A DNA stretch of 64,000 nt from Tepidaquicella sp964564635 (GCA_964564635.1 CAZMAR010000002.1:310001-374000); one strand, 5' to 3'; counted from the stretch's first letter, positions 46,642-57,118 are shown. Notes: generated by a model not told the origin, from the sequence alone. Made by a program: numbers and translations.

Positions 46642-48096
46642 TTAATAATGTTCTGTTTTGTCCCAGATAACTTTATCTTTCATTTTAAAATAAAGTTTAA
46701 TTGCTCTTAAAGAAGCAAAAAAGTTTATAATGTTATCAAGTAATAGCCTGAACACACTAAATATTGAATATTTTAAACCATACCATTTATAAGTGAAATG
46801 TAGTCTGTGGAATAATCTTATTATTAAAAAAGAAAAACAAAACATTAACACATACCATAGTGTTGAATTCATTTCTATTATAGGTGGAAATAAACCCCAT
46901 CCATACTTTGTATCAAATATATTCAATACAGAATATATTAAGCCAAGATATGATATTAATAGAATCAAACTTGAAATAAGTCCTTTTCTATCACGCATGA
47001 GGAAATATTTGGTAAGTAATGAACCATCCCATTTATGAATTTTCCAGTTTTGTAAGTTAATTCCAGCAATCCATCTTGACCTTTGTTTTATAGACCCCCA
47101 GAAACTGTTTGGAAAATAGCTTTGTGTAGCTATTTCAGAATCAGGGGTTCCATCACTATTCATTATTAAATTAATAAATACAGTCTTTAGTCCTATTTTA
47201 TGGAACTTTAAGCCCATTTCATAATCTTCTGTCAAGTTTGCCTCATTAAATATTTTTATATTATGGTTCAGGTCACCAGTAATTCTCGAAAAGTTTTCCC
47301 AATATTTTGTACTTATCTGAGTTGTATTTATTCTCCCTTTCTGTATATCTTCTTTTATACTATCTAAATATTTCTTATCATTGGTTTCAAGGTAATGGAA
47401 AATTTTTCTGTTGAATGCCATACCTGTTCCGGCAAAAGGAATATATGCTCCAAGGGATTGTCTAACAATTAATTCTTTAGTGTGCATTTCGGCAAAAGCA
47501 TCACAATATGTTCTGTGAAATAATTTTCCTAATTTGCTTTTAATAGGAACAACTGGAATTTGAACCGCATAATTTCCTTTATAGGAAATAAGATAATTAT
47601 AAAGTTTTAATGAATATGGATGAATAAAATCTTCTGAATCGTGTATTAATATTACGCTGAACTCTGTATGAGATTTTTCATAATATTTTATTACATTGAA
47701 AACATTATTCAGGTTATCGGCTTTGGAGGTTGGTCCATTTTTGGGATTAACAGCCATTATCACTCTTGGGTCTGCACTCGCAAATTTCATCACCTCTTCT
47801 TGTGTCTTTTCATCGTTTTGATATACGCCAACAAAAATTCTATAATTTTTATATTGAATTTTATTTAATGCTATAGATAATGTTCTTCCTATTACAGAAT
47901 GTTCCTGCCATGCTCCTATTACAAGAGCGATTGGAGTTTCTTCTGCTTCTCTTATTTGTGATAGTTCCGGTAGTTGTTTTTTATATTTTCTTCTAAATAT
48001 CCAGTAAGAAATGTCGACTATTAAGTCATCTATTCCACTGATGATTAATATAATTGCTACTATCCAGACTATTATTTGTAATATTTCTGCTACCAT
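46642..48096 (-). CDS. NfrB-like inner-membrane glycosyltransferase lacking the MshEN domain
   Basis: 484 residues, matching the N-terminal part of phage-N4 adsorption protein NfrB. Membrane segment 4-22 then ISGIDD; GT2 domain with PTSKADNLNN (122-131), HDSED (152-156), LTEDYE (288-293) and QRSRWIAGI (338-346); four or so C-terminal membrane segments; then RDRKG and the end VIWDKTEHY. E. coli NfrB continues after WDKT into a c-di-GMP-binding MshEN domain (about 745 residues in all); that part is absent. It overlaps the upstream nfrA-like gene by 7 bases and is followed by wecB. Likely job: polymerising ManNAc (or a similar sugar) and passing it across the inner membrane. Confidence 0.9.
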   Translation of the reverse strand: MVAEILQIIVWIVAIILIISGIDDLIVDISYWIFRRKYKKQLPELSQIREAEETPIALVIGAWQEHSVIGRTLSIALNKIQYKNYRIFVGVYQNDEKTQEEVMKFASADPRVIMAVNPKNGPTSKADNLNNVFNVIKYYEKSHTEFSVILIHDSEDFIHPYSLKLYNYLISYKGNYAVQIPVVPIKSKLGKLFHRTYCDAFAEMHTKELIVRQSLGAYIPFAGTGMAFNRKIFHYLETNDKKYLDSIKEDIQKGRINTTQISTKYWENFSRITGDLNHNIKIFNEANLTEDYEMGLKFHKIGLKTVFINLIMNSDGTPDSEIATQSYFPNSFWGSIKQRSRWIAGINLQNWKIHKWDGSLLTKYFLMRDRKGLISSLILLISYLGLIYSVLNIFDTKYGWGLFPPIIEMNSTLWYVLMFCFSFLIIRLFHRLHFTYKWYGLKYSIFSVFRLLLDNIINFFASLRAIKLYFKMKDKVIWDKTEHY

Positions 48097-49121
48097 ACGA
48101 ATTTATAAAAGTTAAATAATAAACCTGCTTTAAATTGGAAACTGTTTTCTCTGTTTCCCTGAAAATAAAATTTGTTTGTTGCTTCTACAAAAATTGTTGG
48201 TAAATACATTGATTTAAAACTGTAAGCAACACCGCCTCCTATCTCAGCATAATTATTATAATCAAATTGCTTGGAATCACCTAATACCGATTGTTTTAAA
48301 TAAGTTTCCAAATTGGAAATTTCATTTACCTTAAAACTTACCACCTCCCTTAATGATAATTGCCCAAAAAAGTTTTCAAATTTGTGGTCGTATAATGCAG
48401 CAGAATATACATCTGTGAAAAAGTTTGTTCCAGGTCTTTTAGTTCCAAACCTGTCCGAAAAGCTCAAAATTGGTTTGAAATTGAAACTGTTTTTATTAAA
48501 ATCAATCTCTCTTACATACCCTGCTCTTAATTCGAAACTTAAATTATCAAGTATATTGTATCTAACGAAACCGCCAACTTCAATATATCTATCATTGTAA
48601 ATATATTCTTTTGTGGTTTTTGTATCAGTATATATGTCAGTATATAAACCACCATATAATCTATTAATAATTTTATTATTGTATCTAAAAATCAAATTAG
48701 AAATAAAATTTTTCTGATAAGTATCATAAATACTATATGAATATAAATCTATAAAATTTTTCTTTCTTGCTTCTGCATTAGCCTCAATATATTCTAATTG
48801 TTTCTTTGCTGCCTGGTACTCATCAGGATTTTTGGAATTTTTTTGAACATACTCTAAATATTGAATTGCTTTGTCTTCATTATTAATTTTAATGTATTCA
48901 TATGCAAGTTGTAAATAGATTCTTGTATCATTAGGATTTTTAGATATGTGATTTTCAAATAATTCTATTGCTTCTAAGTTTTTTCCTTCACGTAATTTAT
49001 TATATGCAAGGTTTAAACTTGAATCGCTGTTTTGAGAAAATATTTTAGCGCTTGTTAAAATTATTATTAATCCTATTATTAGTATTTCGTATTTTTTCAT
49101 TTTAATTTTTTTGTTATTCAT
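48090..49121 (-). CDS. NfrA-like outer-membrane protein with TPRs and a beta-barrel
   Basis: 343 residues from ATG at 49121 (ATG at 49100 is an alternative; both leave a signal peptide ending near AKIFSQ). TPR motifs occupy about 35-115 (LREGKNLEAIELFENHI, INNEDKAIQYLEYVQ). From about 125 the sequence alternates as in an outer-membrane barrel, ending in FKAGLLFNFYKFVW. The layout matches NfrA (TPRs then barrel) but in a compact form (E. coli NfrA is about 990 residues). As first gene before nfrB-like and wecB it probably exports the polymer through the outer membrane. The family call rests mainly on context and architecture. Confidence 0.72.
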   Translation of the reverse strand: MNNKKIKMKKYEILIIGLIIILTSAKIFSQNSDSSLNLAYNKLREGKNLEAIELFENHISKNPNDTRIYLQLAYEYIKINNEDKAIQYLEYVQKNSKNPDEYQAAKKQLEYIEANAEARKKNFIDLYSYSIYDTYQKNFISNLIFRYNNKIINRLYGGLYTDIYTDTKTTKEYIYNDRYIEVGGFVRYNILDNLSFELRAGYVREIDFNKNSFNFKPILSFSDRFGTKRPGTNFFTDVYSAALYDHKFENFFGQLSLREVVSFKVNEISNLETYLKQSVLGDSKQFDYNNYAEIGGGVAYSFKSMYLPTIFVEATNKFYFQGNRENSFQFKAGLLFNFYKFVW

Positions 49122-49627
49122 GTTTATTCTAAAACATATTACATTAATAAAAGTTCCAAATATTATGTGAATAAATTTTTAAAATTTTAGAACTTAATTT
49201 ACTTTTTAAAAGGAAGGTTGACGAAACCTTAATCCTTTTTTACCGAACCTGAGCAAGAACTATTTAATCAATTATATTATTGCAATTTCTGTGCCTCAAA
49301 TATTAAACTTTTAAAATCATGTAAAATTATATATTTAAATTAAAATTTTTACTCCTAAATTTATATAGATAATAGTTTAATTACTATAAATATAGTATTG
49401 ATACTATTTTTATCTATTTTAAATATATGTTAATTTAATAAAATACTTTTACTCATATTATATATGAGATTAAAGTAAACCTGTGCAATATAATATATAA
49501 TATAATATTCAATAACAATCTAAAAAATTTTTTTTAAAAACTCTTAGAAGTATATATTCGCTTTTTTTATTTAAATGAACTATATTTATAATGTATATGT
49601 TTCATTTAAAAAATTAATTAATGTAAA
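49122..49627. other. 506-base intergenic region with small palindromes (divergent promoters)
   Basis: No open frame or RNA gene recognised. It separates divergent genes and must hold the promoter of the nfr-like operon and that of the small anchored protein. Two perfect inverted repeats stand out: ATAGTAT-TG-ATACTAT (49393-49408) and CTCATAT-TAT-ATATGAG (49452-49468). The first is followed by TTTTT. In DNA this AT-rich some palindromes arise by chance. Confidence 0.45.
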
Positions 49628-50050
49628 ATGAAAAAACACATTTTTTCGAGAATATTCGCAACTATATTTTTTGCGGTTGGAATGTTGGCACTGGTGTATT
49701 ACATATATGAAAAATATATTTCTACCTCTGCATATTCAATCAGTTCGGGAAAAAATCAAATGGAACAATCTTTTGATACAAATAAGGTGCAATATAGATT
49801 TTCTTATAAAGGTGTAGGGAATTTAAAACAAATTATACATTTGAATAAAGGAGATGCAGTTTTTCTTTCTTCCTATAAAGGAGATAATAACTATTATGTA
49901 GAGTTAAAGAATGCAAACGATTCTTTAATTAAAGTAATTTTTAATACAAAAGGAGATTATAAAGGAACCGAAATAATTGAAGTTCCTAAAAATGATGCTT
50001 ATATTTTAAACATTAAAACTGATGGTGAATGGGAAATTGCTATTAAATAA
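49628..50050 (+). CDS. Membrane-anchored beta-sandwich protein of unknown function
   Basis: 140 residues: an N-terminal membrane anchor (about 8-30), a linker, and a beta-sandwich (about 50-140). The pattern GVGNLKQIIHLNKGDAVFLS ... NTKGDYKG ... NDAYILNIKTDGEWEIAI looks like a bacterial pre-peptidase C-like or similar all-beta domain with a closing 'DGxWxI' strand. Function unknown. It is divergent from the nfr-like operon and converges with the TPR lipoprotein, leaving a single base between the two stops. Confidence 0.6.
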   Translation: MKKHIFSRIFATIFFAVGMLALVYYIYEKYISTSAYSISSGKNQMEQSFDTNKVQYRFSYKGVGNLKQIIHLNKGDAVFLSSYKGDNNYYVELKNANDSLIKVIFNTKGDYKGTEIIEVPKNDAYILNIKTDGEWEIAIK

Positions 50051-50051
50051 T

Positions 50052-50789
50052 TTATTTCCTTTCTAATTGCTTAATTCTATTTAATAATTGTTCACCATAA
50101 TTTGGATTCAAATCATATGCTTTTCTAAAATCTTCTATAGCTTTCTTATATTCTTTTATTTTCTCATATGCAATACCTCTATTGTAATATGCCTTTGCAA
50201 GCATGGGGTCAATACTAATCACTTTTGAGTATTCTTTAATTGCCTGGTCAGGATTATCCAGAGCATCGTAAACAATACCTTTATTAAAATATGCAATTGT
50301 ATCGTTTGGTTTTAACTGTATAACCTTATCATAATCAGCAAGAGCAAGATCATACTTTTTCAATCTTTCATAAGCAGTGCCCCTGTTTAAATAAGCAGAA
50401 TGATTATTTGGATTTAACTCAATGTATTTGTTATAATCCTGGATTGCTTCTTCATATTTATGAATATTTTGAAAATGATTTCCTCTGTCAAGGTAAGGAC
50501 CGGGATTTTTGGGATTATTTTTTATTAACAGATTTAAGTTCTCAAAAATTTCTATGTTTTTCCTCTTATACATACTGTCTCTTGGTATGTTGTACCCTGT
50601 GTGGTACGATAGTAATGTATCCTGATATGAATAATATCCCTGTCCATATATGTCGGTACTATCTCCTCTTGCAGTATCGGTGAATGATAAGGTAGAATCT
50701 ACTTTTTCTTTCGAGGTATTATCATTCTTATTACAACCAAAACTAATTATTAGCAATATTAAAAAAATTGATATTAAGATTTTTTTCAT
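50052..50789 (-). CDS. TPR-repeat lipoprotein
   Basis: 245 residues. The lipobox is ISFGC (Cys19). After a linker, about four to five TPR motifs cover 85-240 (PGPYLDRGNHFQNIHKYEEA, SAYLNRGTAYERLKKYDLA, IAYFNKGIVYDALDNPDQA, KAYYNRGIAYEKIKEYKKA). A protein-protein interaction scaffold in the periplasm is likely; partners are unknown. It lies about 50 bases downstream of addB and may share its promoter. Confidence 0.82.
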   Translation of the reverse strand: MKKILISIFLILLIISFGCNKNDNTSKEKVDSTLSFTDTARGDSTDIYGQGYYSYQDTLLSYHTGYNIPRDSMYKRKNIEIFENLNLLIKNNPKNPGPYLDRGNHFQNIHKYEEAIQDYNKYIELNPNNHSAYLNRGTAYERLKKYDLALADYDKVIQLKPNDTIAYFNKGIVYDALDNPDQAIKEYSKVISIDPMLAKAYYNRGIAYEKIKEYKKAIEDFRKAYDLNPNYGEQLLNRIKQLERK

Positions 50790-50840
50790 TTTTATAAATT
50801 ATTTTAAGATATTAACATATAATAATATGAAAAAATTCAT

Positions 50841-53750
50841 TTATTTATAACAAATATTTTTATATAAACAATAATGGCACTTTTCTTCATTTGTTGTTTG
50901 TGTGAATGGTATGGTTGAGTTGAAAATCTCATTTATAAGATTTATTAGATTATTATAGAAGTCATCATATTCTTCACTTGTAATGTGATTTTCTTTTAAA
51001 GATTCATAAATTTTATTGTTATCCTTGGGATATAATAATTCAGCCTTTAATTCTGTACTGTTTTCTTGTCTTGAAATTATGTATAAATATAAGAATATCT
51101 GAAAGCTGTCTTTATATTTGGAGTCGTTAAAAATTTTTGTGAAAAAATCACCCCCCTTTTCAGGTTTTAAAGTAAGAAAATTCTTGTTACCTGTTTTATA
51201 GTCAACTATTCTTATCTTTCCTCCTATTTTATCTATGCGGTCTATAAAACCCTTTATATTAATGTTTTTATTACGGGTTTCTGTTATTTTTATTTCAAGT
51301 GGAAACTCTATTTTTTTCTCTAAATCAATTATATCAATAGGTACTTTCCCTTTGTCTGCTTCTAAAGATTTTTTTACGAATTCCTTGATTACATTTTTTA
51401 TTAATTTATTTTTTTCTGAATATTCTAATGATATATTTCTTTTCCTTTCATTAATTATTGTGTTTATTGCATTTTCAAATAATGTATTAAATTTTTCTTC
51501 AAAAATATTTTTACTTATAAAATTTTCTATAATTTCATATGTAACTGTTTTTCCTATGTATGGTCTGTAAATTAATTCCATAATTTTATGAAATATACTT
51601 CCAATTGTTGCTTCATCTAATTCCTCGGTTGGAATGTCTAACTTTTCAAGATGTATTACTCTTTCAAAATAAAACTTAAGTTTACAATCTATATATGTAA
51701 TCAATGATGTTGGTGAAAGATGAGAAATATTCATTAAAATATTTTGCACATCTTCTGTCTTTTCTATAGTAATAGGGAATATTTTTTGTGAAGGTATACT
51801 TAATGTAAATGTTTTTTTGTTTAATCCAGTATGGGATTTAAAAATATCTTTTTCTATCTGAAGTATAAATCTGCTCTTTTCCTTTGAATAATTACTAATT
51901 TCAGTATCATACAGTAAATAAATATTTTTCGCTCTTTGTATTAATCTATAGAAAAAATATGCCTCTATTTTAGAACTATCCTCGTAGGTAGGTAAACCAA
52001 ATACCTTTCTTAATTTATAAGGAATAAAACTATTTTTATAATCAAGAGAAGGAAGAATTCCTTCATTTAAAGATAAAATAAAGACATTTTCGAAATCAAG
52101 GTTTCGTGACTCAAGTAAACCCATAACCTGTAACCCCTTGATTGGTTCTCCAGAGAAAGGGATATACATTTTTTTGCAAATATTGATTAAAATTTTAAAG
52201 AGAACATTAATATTAAATTCAGGCTTGTGTTTTGAAATTAATTGTCTCAGTTTTTCAAATTCATTATAAAAGTAAAATATGTATTCAAATTGAAATTTTT
52301 TATAATACTCATCATTTGAGTTTTCAATTTTTTTTGATATTGCCAGTATTAAATTATTTATATACTCCAGAACACTATTTAAATTATTGTTAATATTACT
52401 GAAAATTTTTTGTATTATTTCTATTGCATTGTCATTTATGTTTTCATCGAATATGTTTTTTAATTCTTCACTTCCTACTACCGAAGAATATATAATATTA
52501 TTTTGATTTAAGGTATTAATAATTTTCCAGATTGCTCGTATGTCTATAAATCTAACATATGGATGTAATAATATTCTTTCTATATCAGTATAATGAAACA
52601 GCGTTTTTCCATCTATTTTAATTGAGTTTTTATGTAAATCCTGAATTAATAGTAACAGTGAAAATAATGGTGTATTTTTAAAAGGAAAACCCAATGTTAC
52701 ATTGAATTCCCCAATTTCGTCAGGAATAGAATAAAGAACCTGTAATAAGATTGATTCATCGGGTAATATTACAACAGTATCATTCAAATTTTCTTTGCTA
52801 TTATTAGAGCTTTTAACAATTTCGAGTAACTTTGCACCAAGGGCTTTAACCATACCTGTTTGTAGTGGAGCACCTATAATTGATATTTTTTTATCTTTAG
52901 AGAGTAGGTTGTTTGAGTCAATTATAAAGATATAATCTTCAGTCTTTAATTTTTTCTTTTTGGCAACTGCTTTAAACTTTTCTATTGATTTTCTCAGGTA
53001 ATATCCTGCTTCTTGATTTTGATTATCAAAATAAAAATTATCAATATCAAAAAATAATTCAGCTTTGTTTTTCTCTATTAAGTATGAAATAATTTCCTCC
53101 TCCGCTTTAGAAAAAGCATAGAAGCCAGTAAAAATTATCTTTTCTTTATTAATATCTTTTCCTGAACTAAGTAAATTAAATAACTGACGAAATGCTAATC
53201 CTTCATAAGCAATTTTTTTTGATATCAATAAAGAAGTAAATTCTTTATATATTTTCCCAAGGGCTTCCCAGGTTTTAAGAAAAGATTCCTTCTCAGGAGT
53301 TTTTGTTTCTAATAAGGTTTGCCAGAAGATACTGTACTCTTCTGGAATTTCTGTGGGGAATTTTACCTCAATCTCTTTCCAGTCCTTTATTGCTTTAAAT
53401 ATTTGGGTATCATCAACCAAGTATTTATCTATTATGTCAAAATCATTGATTATAATTTCTCCCCAATAAATAAAATCTTCAAAAGATTCTTCAGGGAAGT
53501 ATGTTGAATAAATTTCATATAATTCAAAAATAATTGGCAAATTATCTTTTATTTCAAGTCCTGAATATTTTGATATAAAATCTGTCAGACTCAAAACCTC
53601 CGGACTCCAGCAGGGAGATGTAATATACTTTGAAAAGTATCTTTTAAAATATAATCCTGCCCTTCGAGAAGGAAATATAACAGAAATATCAAAATTATCC
53701 TTATATCTGTCTATTATTCGTTTTGTTATTTCTTCAAGAAAACGATCCAT
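50841..53750 (-). CDS. addB: AddB-like helicase-nuclease subunit
   Basis: 969 residues. An inactivated helicase-like N-terminal region starts with ISVIFPSRRAGLYFKRYF, and GLLESRNLDFENVFILSLNEG is seen later. The C-terminal PD-(D/E)XK nuclease has IRIVDYKTGNK. The iron-sulfur staple is visible: one Cys before the nuclease (YIDCKLKFYF) and Cys958, Cys961 and Cys967 (CHYCLYKNIC) near the end. With AddA it resects double-strand breaks for recombination. It lies 11 bases after addA. Confidence 0.88.
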   Translation of the reverse strand: MDRFLEEITKRIIDRYKDNFDISVIFPSRRAGLYFKRYFSKYITSPCWSPEVLSLTDFISKYSGLEIKDNLPIIFELYEIYSTYFPEESFEDFIYWGEIIINDFDIIDKYLVDDTQIFKAIKDWKEIEVKFPTEIPEEYSIFWQTLLETKTPEKESFLKTWEALGKIYKEFTSLLISKKIAYEGLAFRQLFNLLSSGKDINKEKIIFTGFYAFSKAEEEIISYLIEKNKAELFFDIDNFYFDNQNQEAGYYLRKSIEKFKAVAKKKKLKTEDYIFIIDSNNLLSKDKKISIIGAPLQTGMVKALGAKLLEIVKSSNNSKENLNDTVVILPDESILLQVLYSIPDEIGEFNVTLGFPFKNTPLFSLLLLIQDLHKNSIKIDGKTLFHYTDIERILLHPYVRFIDIRAIWKIINTLNQNNIIYSSVVGSEELKNIFDENINDNAIEIIQKIFSNINNNLNSVLEYINNLILAISKKIENSNDEYYKKFQFEYIFYFYNEFEKLRQLISKHKPEFNINVLFKILINICKKMYIPFSGEPIKGLQVMGLLESRNLDFENVFILSLNEGILPSLDYKNSFIPYKLRKVFGLPTYEDSSKIEAYFFYRLIQRAKNIYLLYDTEISNYSKEKSRFILQIEKDIFKSHTGLNKKTFTLSIPSQKIFPITIEKTEDVQNILMNISHLSPTSLITYIDCKLKFYFERVIHLEKLDIPTEELDEATIGSIFHKIMELIYRPYIGKTVTYEIIENFISKNIFEEKFNTLFENAINTIINERKRNISLEYSEKNKLIKNVIKEFVKKSLEADKGKVPIDIIDLEKKIEFPLEIKITETRNKNINIKGFIDRIDKIGGKIRIVDYKTGNKNFLTLKPEKGGDFFTKIFNDSKYKDSFQIFLYLYIISRQENSTELKAELLYPKDNNKIYESLKENHITSEEYDDFYNNLINLINEIFNSTIPFTQTTNEEKCHYCLYKNICYK

Positions 53751-53761
53751 TTTTAATTATT

Positions 53762-56700
53762 TTAAACTTCAATTATTTTTATCTCATCTGTTAGGTATAT
53801 TAAATACTTTCCTGATATTTTATATCCTGCTTCAGAAAGAACTTTTGCGTATTTGTTAATTTGAGTTATATGCTCCTTATTTTCTTTACCTATTTTGAAA
53901 TCAATTATCTTTACTTCTTTATCTTTTAACAAAACCCTATCTGGTCTCAATATTTCTCCTTCTTGAGTGATTATTTCTGCTTCTATTCTTACTTCCCAAT
54001 CTTTATCAAATAATAAGCTAAATTCTTTTGTTAAGAAAAGCCTTTTTATTTTTCTTTTTATTAATTCTGCTTCCTGTTCTTCTAAGTTATCGCGTATTAG
54101 TTCATCTTCGATGATGTTTTCAATATCTTCTGGATTTATTAGTCTTGATAGGATTTTATGAATTTCTATTCCTCGCTTTATTTTTTGGTAATTGTCATCC
54201 CAGGGTTTATTTTCAACATCTGCAGTTTTTATTAAAATGTTCTTGTACCACTGCGAAGAAACTATACTTTGCTCAGTTATAAATAAATTATTTTCACAGG
54301 TTGCATTTATATATTTTGCGGGTATAAAGTTTCCTTTTGAATAAGTTTTTATAATAAACTGTTTATTATTCTCTTCAGCTATTTCCTCAAAAAAGCCTCC
54401 CTCTTCTTCCAGTTTTTGAACCCTTGTTTCAATTATTTCATTAATTGTTTTATTTCTTTCAGGTGATATTACAAATAAAGCATCTTCGGCTCTGGTAAAA
54501 GCGACATAGAGTAAATTGAGATTATCAATAAGTATTAAGTCATTTTCCAGATTATAATCCTCTGCGAAGCAGGAATATTCTAAATCCTTTGTTGCAAACA
54601 CAGGATATGCAGGAAATTTGTTGAAAGGTTCTTCGTTAGAGGATACCCAAATTATATCCCTGCTACCTTTTAATTGTATATCCCAATTTGCATAAGGGAT
54701 GATTATTATTTTATTTTGTAATCCTTTAATTTTGTGTATCGTACTGATTTTTATCGCATCCGTATTTTCTGGAAAAGATATACTTAGGAGTGAATTATTT
54801 GTATCGTCTTTTATTGTATCAAGCCAATCTAAAAAACTTTTTATATCTGTCGAATTATCTTTGCTGTATTCTTTTATTATGTCAAGGAATTTAATTATAT
54901 ATAAATCTGCATTGTCATTTAATTTAAAAATTCTTATTAAATTCTCAACAAGTTCGTATATGTTATAATTATATACAAATGATGAGAGTAGATATTTTTC
55001 CTCAATATTTTTTAATGAATCAGGTATAGCCTTCCATAATAAATTTTCAGAAAAATCTTTTTTTTCTTGTGATTCAATATCAAGGAAAGTAGATAAAACT
55101 TTATGATTGTCTATGTTTTGACTTTCAATATATCTTAATTTATTGTTCAAAAACTCTGTTAATGATAAATTGTCTTTTTGATTAACAATAAATTTTAAAA
55201 TACTAATAATAAGATTTACTTTTGGGGAACTCATTATGTTTAGTGAATCCGGTGAAATTACTTCTAATCCTGCTTCAAGAAGGGATTTTGCAATTTCAGT
55301 TCCCTCTTTACTTTTACGAATTAATATTGTAATATCTGATTTTTTAAAGTTCTTTTTTAATGATTCATTAATTATTGCTTTGATTTTCTCAAGTATAGTT
55401 TCCTCAACAGATAAAACCTCTTCATCATCATTATCAAGATTATTATTTAAATCAGGATTTTTTTTGATAATTGTGATATTTACATATCCGCTTCCCCTCT
55501 TATAATTTTTTTGAATTATGTTGCCATAAGCTAAATCAAATAGTTTTTTACCCTGTTGCGAGATAAAACTATATTCAGTTCCTTCTAATATATTCTGAAA
55601 GAAATTGTTATTGAAATTTACTATTGTTTCACTACTTCGATAGTTTGTATTTAATTCAATACATTTGATTTCATCTTTGAACGATTTTAAATCATTATAT
55701 ATACCTTCCACAATTAATCCCATATTACCTTCACGCCATCTATATATTGTTTGCTTTGGATCACCAACAACGAGAGATAATTCATTTTTTGCTAATGATT
55801 CCAGTATTAGAGGTTTTAATATTTCCCACTGAAAAGTTGAAGTATCCTGAAACTCATCAATTAAAAAATTATTGAAAGTTATTCCAACTTTTTCATAAAT
55901 AAAAGAAGAGTTATTTTTTGTAATTAATGTTCTAAGTCTTCGCGAAATATTGCTTGAAATTATAATATTCTCTTCATTTTCATAATCTTTTAAAATTTTA
56001 ATTAAATCAGTAAATATTCCGAATACAAAAATATTGTTTAAAATAATTTTTGCAGAAATATATTTAGCAAAATTATTTTCAATATGTTCAATAACATCTT
56101 TCAGTATCTTTCTTAATCCTCCATCGAGGCATTCCCTGATTTGTGATTTTTTTCCTGAATTTTTACTATACCATTTTTCATCCATTTCAAGGGCATCTCT
56201 ATAATTTAAAAAATCATTTAGATTAATTACCTTTAAATCACAGAGTTTCTTTAATTTTGCAGGTATGCTTCTTGTATTTTTACCATAAAAGTCATCATCT
56301 TTGAGATTAAATTTTTCTGTTAACAATTCCGTGTCTTTGACCTTGATTTTTAGAAAGTCTTCAAAATTACTTTTTATTTTTCTTAACTCTTCAATAAATT
56401 GGTTAATATTTGTTCTACTGTCATCATATAGGTCTATATTTCTTAGTTTTCTTTCCCAGTACCTATCCCTGAAAATTTCTGATCCTATATTTAATAAGGG
56501 TAAATCAATATTCCAGCTTCTTCCCTCTGTTAATCTATAATGTAAAAATTTATTTAAATATTCTAATAAAGTGTTATCTTCGGATGTTTTTTTCCATAAT
56601 ATTTTAATTATATCTGATAGAACTTTTCCTTCGTCCATTTCAATTTCATAATTACCCTGTAATTTTAATTCTTTTGAAAAGGAACGAAGAATTCGTGAAA

Positions 56701-57049
56701 AAAATGAGTCAATTGTGCTTATAGAAAAGTTAGTATAATTATATAGGATATTTTCCAAAATATCTTTTGCTCTTTTTCTGATATCATTTTCGGTTAAACC
56801 ACTTTTAATTAGAATATTTATAATATTTTCTATTTTTTCATCTTCTTTTGTTTCTAAATTTGAAATCCGAAAAAGATATTCTAATATTCTACTCTTCATT
56901 TCCTCTGTTGCCTTATTGGTAAAGGTAACAGCAAGAATATTTTTGAAATAGTTGGGGTTTCGAAAACTTAATAGAATATATTCTAAAGCTAAAGAATGAG
57001 TCTTACCACTTCCCGCTGATGATTTATAAATTTTAAAACAAGAACCCAT
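53762..57049 (-). CDS. addA: AddA-like UvrD-family helicase-nuclease subunit
   Basis: 1095 residues. Helicase motifs: Walker A SSAGSGKTHS (10-19), AVTFTNKATEEMKSRI, Walker B LIDEFQDTS, VVGDPKQTIYRWR, LNTNYRSS, STIHKIKGLQ and YVAFTRAED. The C-terminal nuclease has RPDRVLLKDKEVKIIDFKIG. It is the motor subunit of the AddAB complex for double-strand-break repair. No recD-type genes are nearby. Confidence 0.92.
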   Translation of the reverse strand: MGSCFKIYKSSAGSGKTHSLALEYILLSFRNPNYFKNILAVTFTNKATEEMKSRILEYLFRISNLETKEDEKIENIINILIKSGLTENDIRKRAKDILENILYNYTNFSISTIDSFFSRILRSFSKELKLQGNYEIEMDEGKVLSDIIKILWKKTSEDNTLLEYLNKFLHYRLTEGRSWNIDLPLLNIGSEIFRDRYWERKLRNIDLYDDSRTNINQFIEELRKIKSNFEDFLKIKVKDTELLTEKFNLKDDDFYGKNTRSIPAKLKKLCDLKVINLNDFLNYRDALEMDEKWYSKNSGKKSQIRECLDGGLRKILKDVIEHIENNFAKYISAKIILNNIFVFGIFTDLIKILKDYENEENIIISSNISRRLRTLITKNNSSFIYEKVGITFNNFLIDEFQDTSTFQWEILKPLILESLAKNELSLVVGDPKQTIYRWREGNMGLIVEGIYNDLKSFKDEIKCIELNTNYRSSETIVNFNNNFFQNILEGTEYSFISQQGKKLFDLAYGNIIQKNYKRGSGYVNITIIKKNPDLNNNLDNDDEEVLSVEETILEKIKAIINESLKKNFKKSDITILIRKSKEGTEIAKSLLEAGLEVISPDSLNIMSSPKVNLIISILKFIVNQKDNLSLTEFLNNKLRYIESQNIDNHKVLSTFLDIESQEKKDFSENLLWKAIPDSLKNIEEKYLLSSFVYNYNIYELVENLIRIFKLNDNADLYIIKFLDIIKEYSKDNSTDIKSFLDWLDTIKDDTNNSLLSISFPENTDAIKISTIHKIKGLQNKIIIIPYANWDIQLKGSRDIIWVSSNEEPFNKFPAYPVFATKDLEYSCFAEDYNLENDLILIDNLNLLYVAFTRAEDALFVISPERNKTINEIIETRVQKLEEEGGFFEEIAEENNKQFIIKTYSKGNFIPAKYINATCENNLFITEQSIVSSQWYKNILIKTADVENKPWDDNYQKIKRGIEIHKILSRLINPEDIENIIEDELIRDNLEEQEAELIKRKIKRLFLTKEFSLLFDKDWEVRIEAEIITQEGEILRPDRVLLKDKEVKIIDFKIGKENKEHITQINKYAKVLSEAGYKISGKYLIYLTDEIKIIEV

Positions 57050-57118
57050 AAATTCTTTTTAAAAGGTAATTAATAGAAATAATAAAATCTTCTAAAAATG
57101 TTAGAAAATTATAAACAA

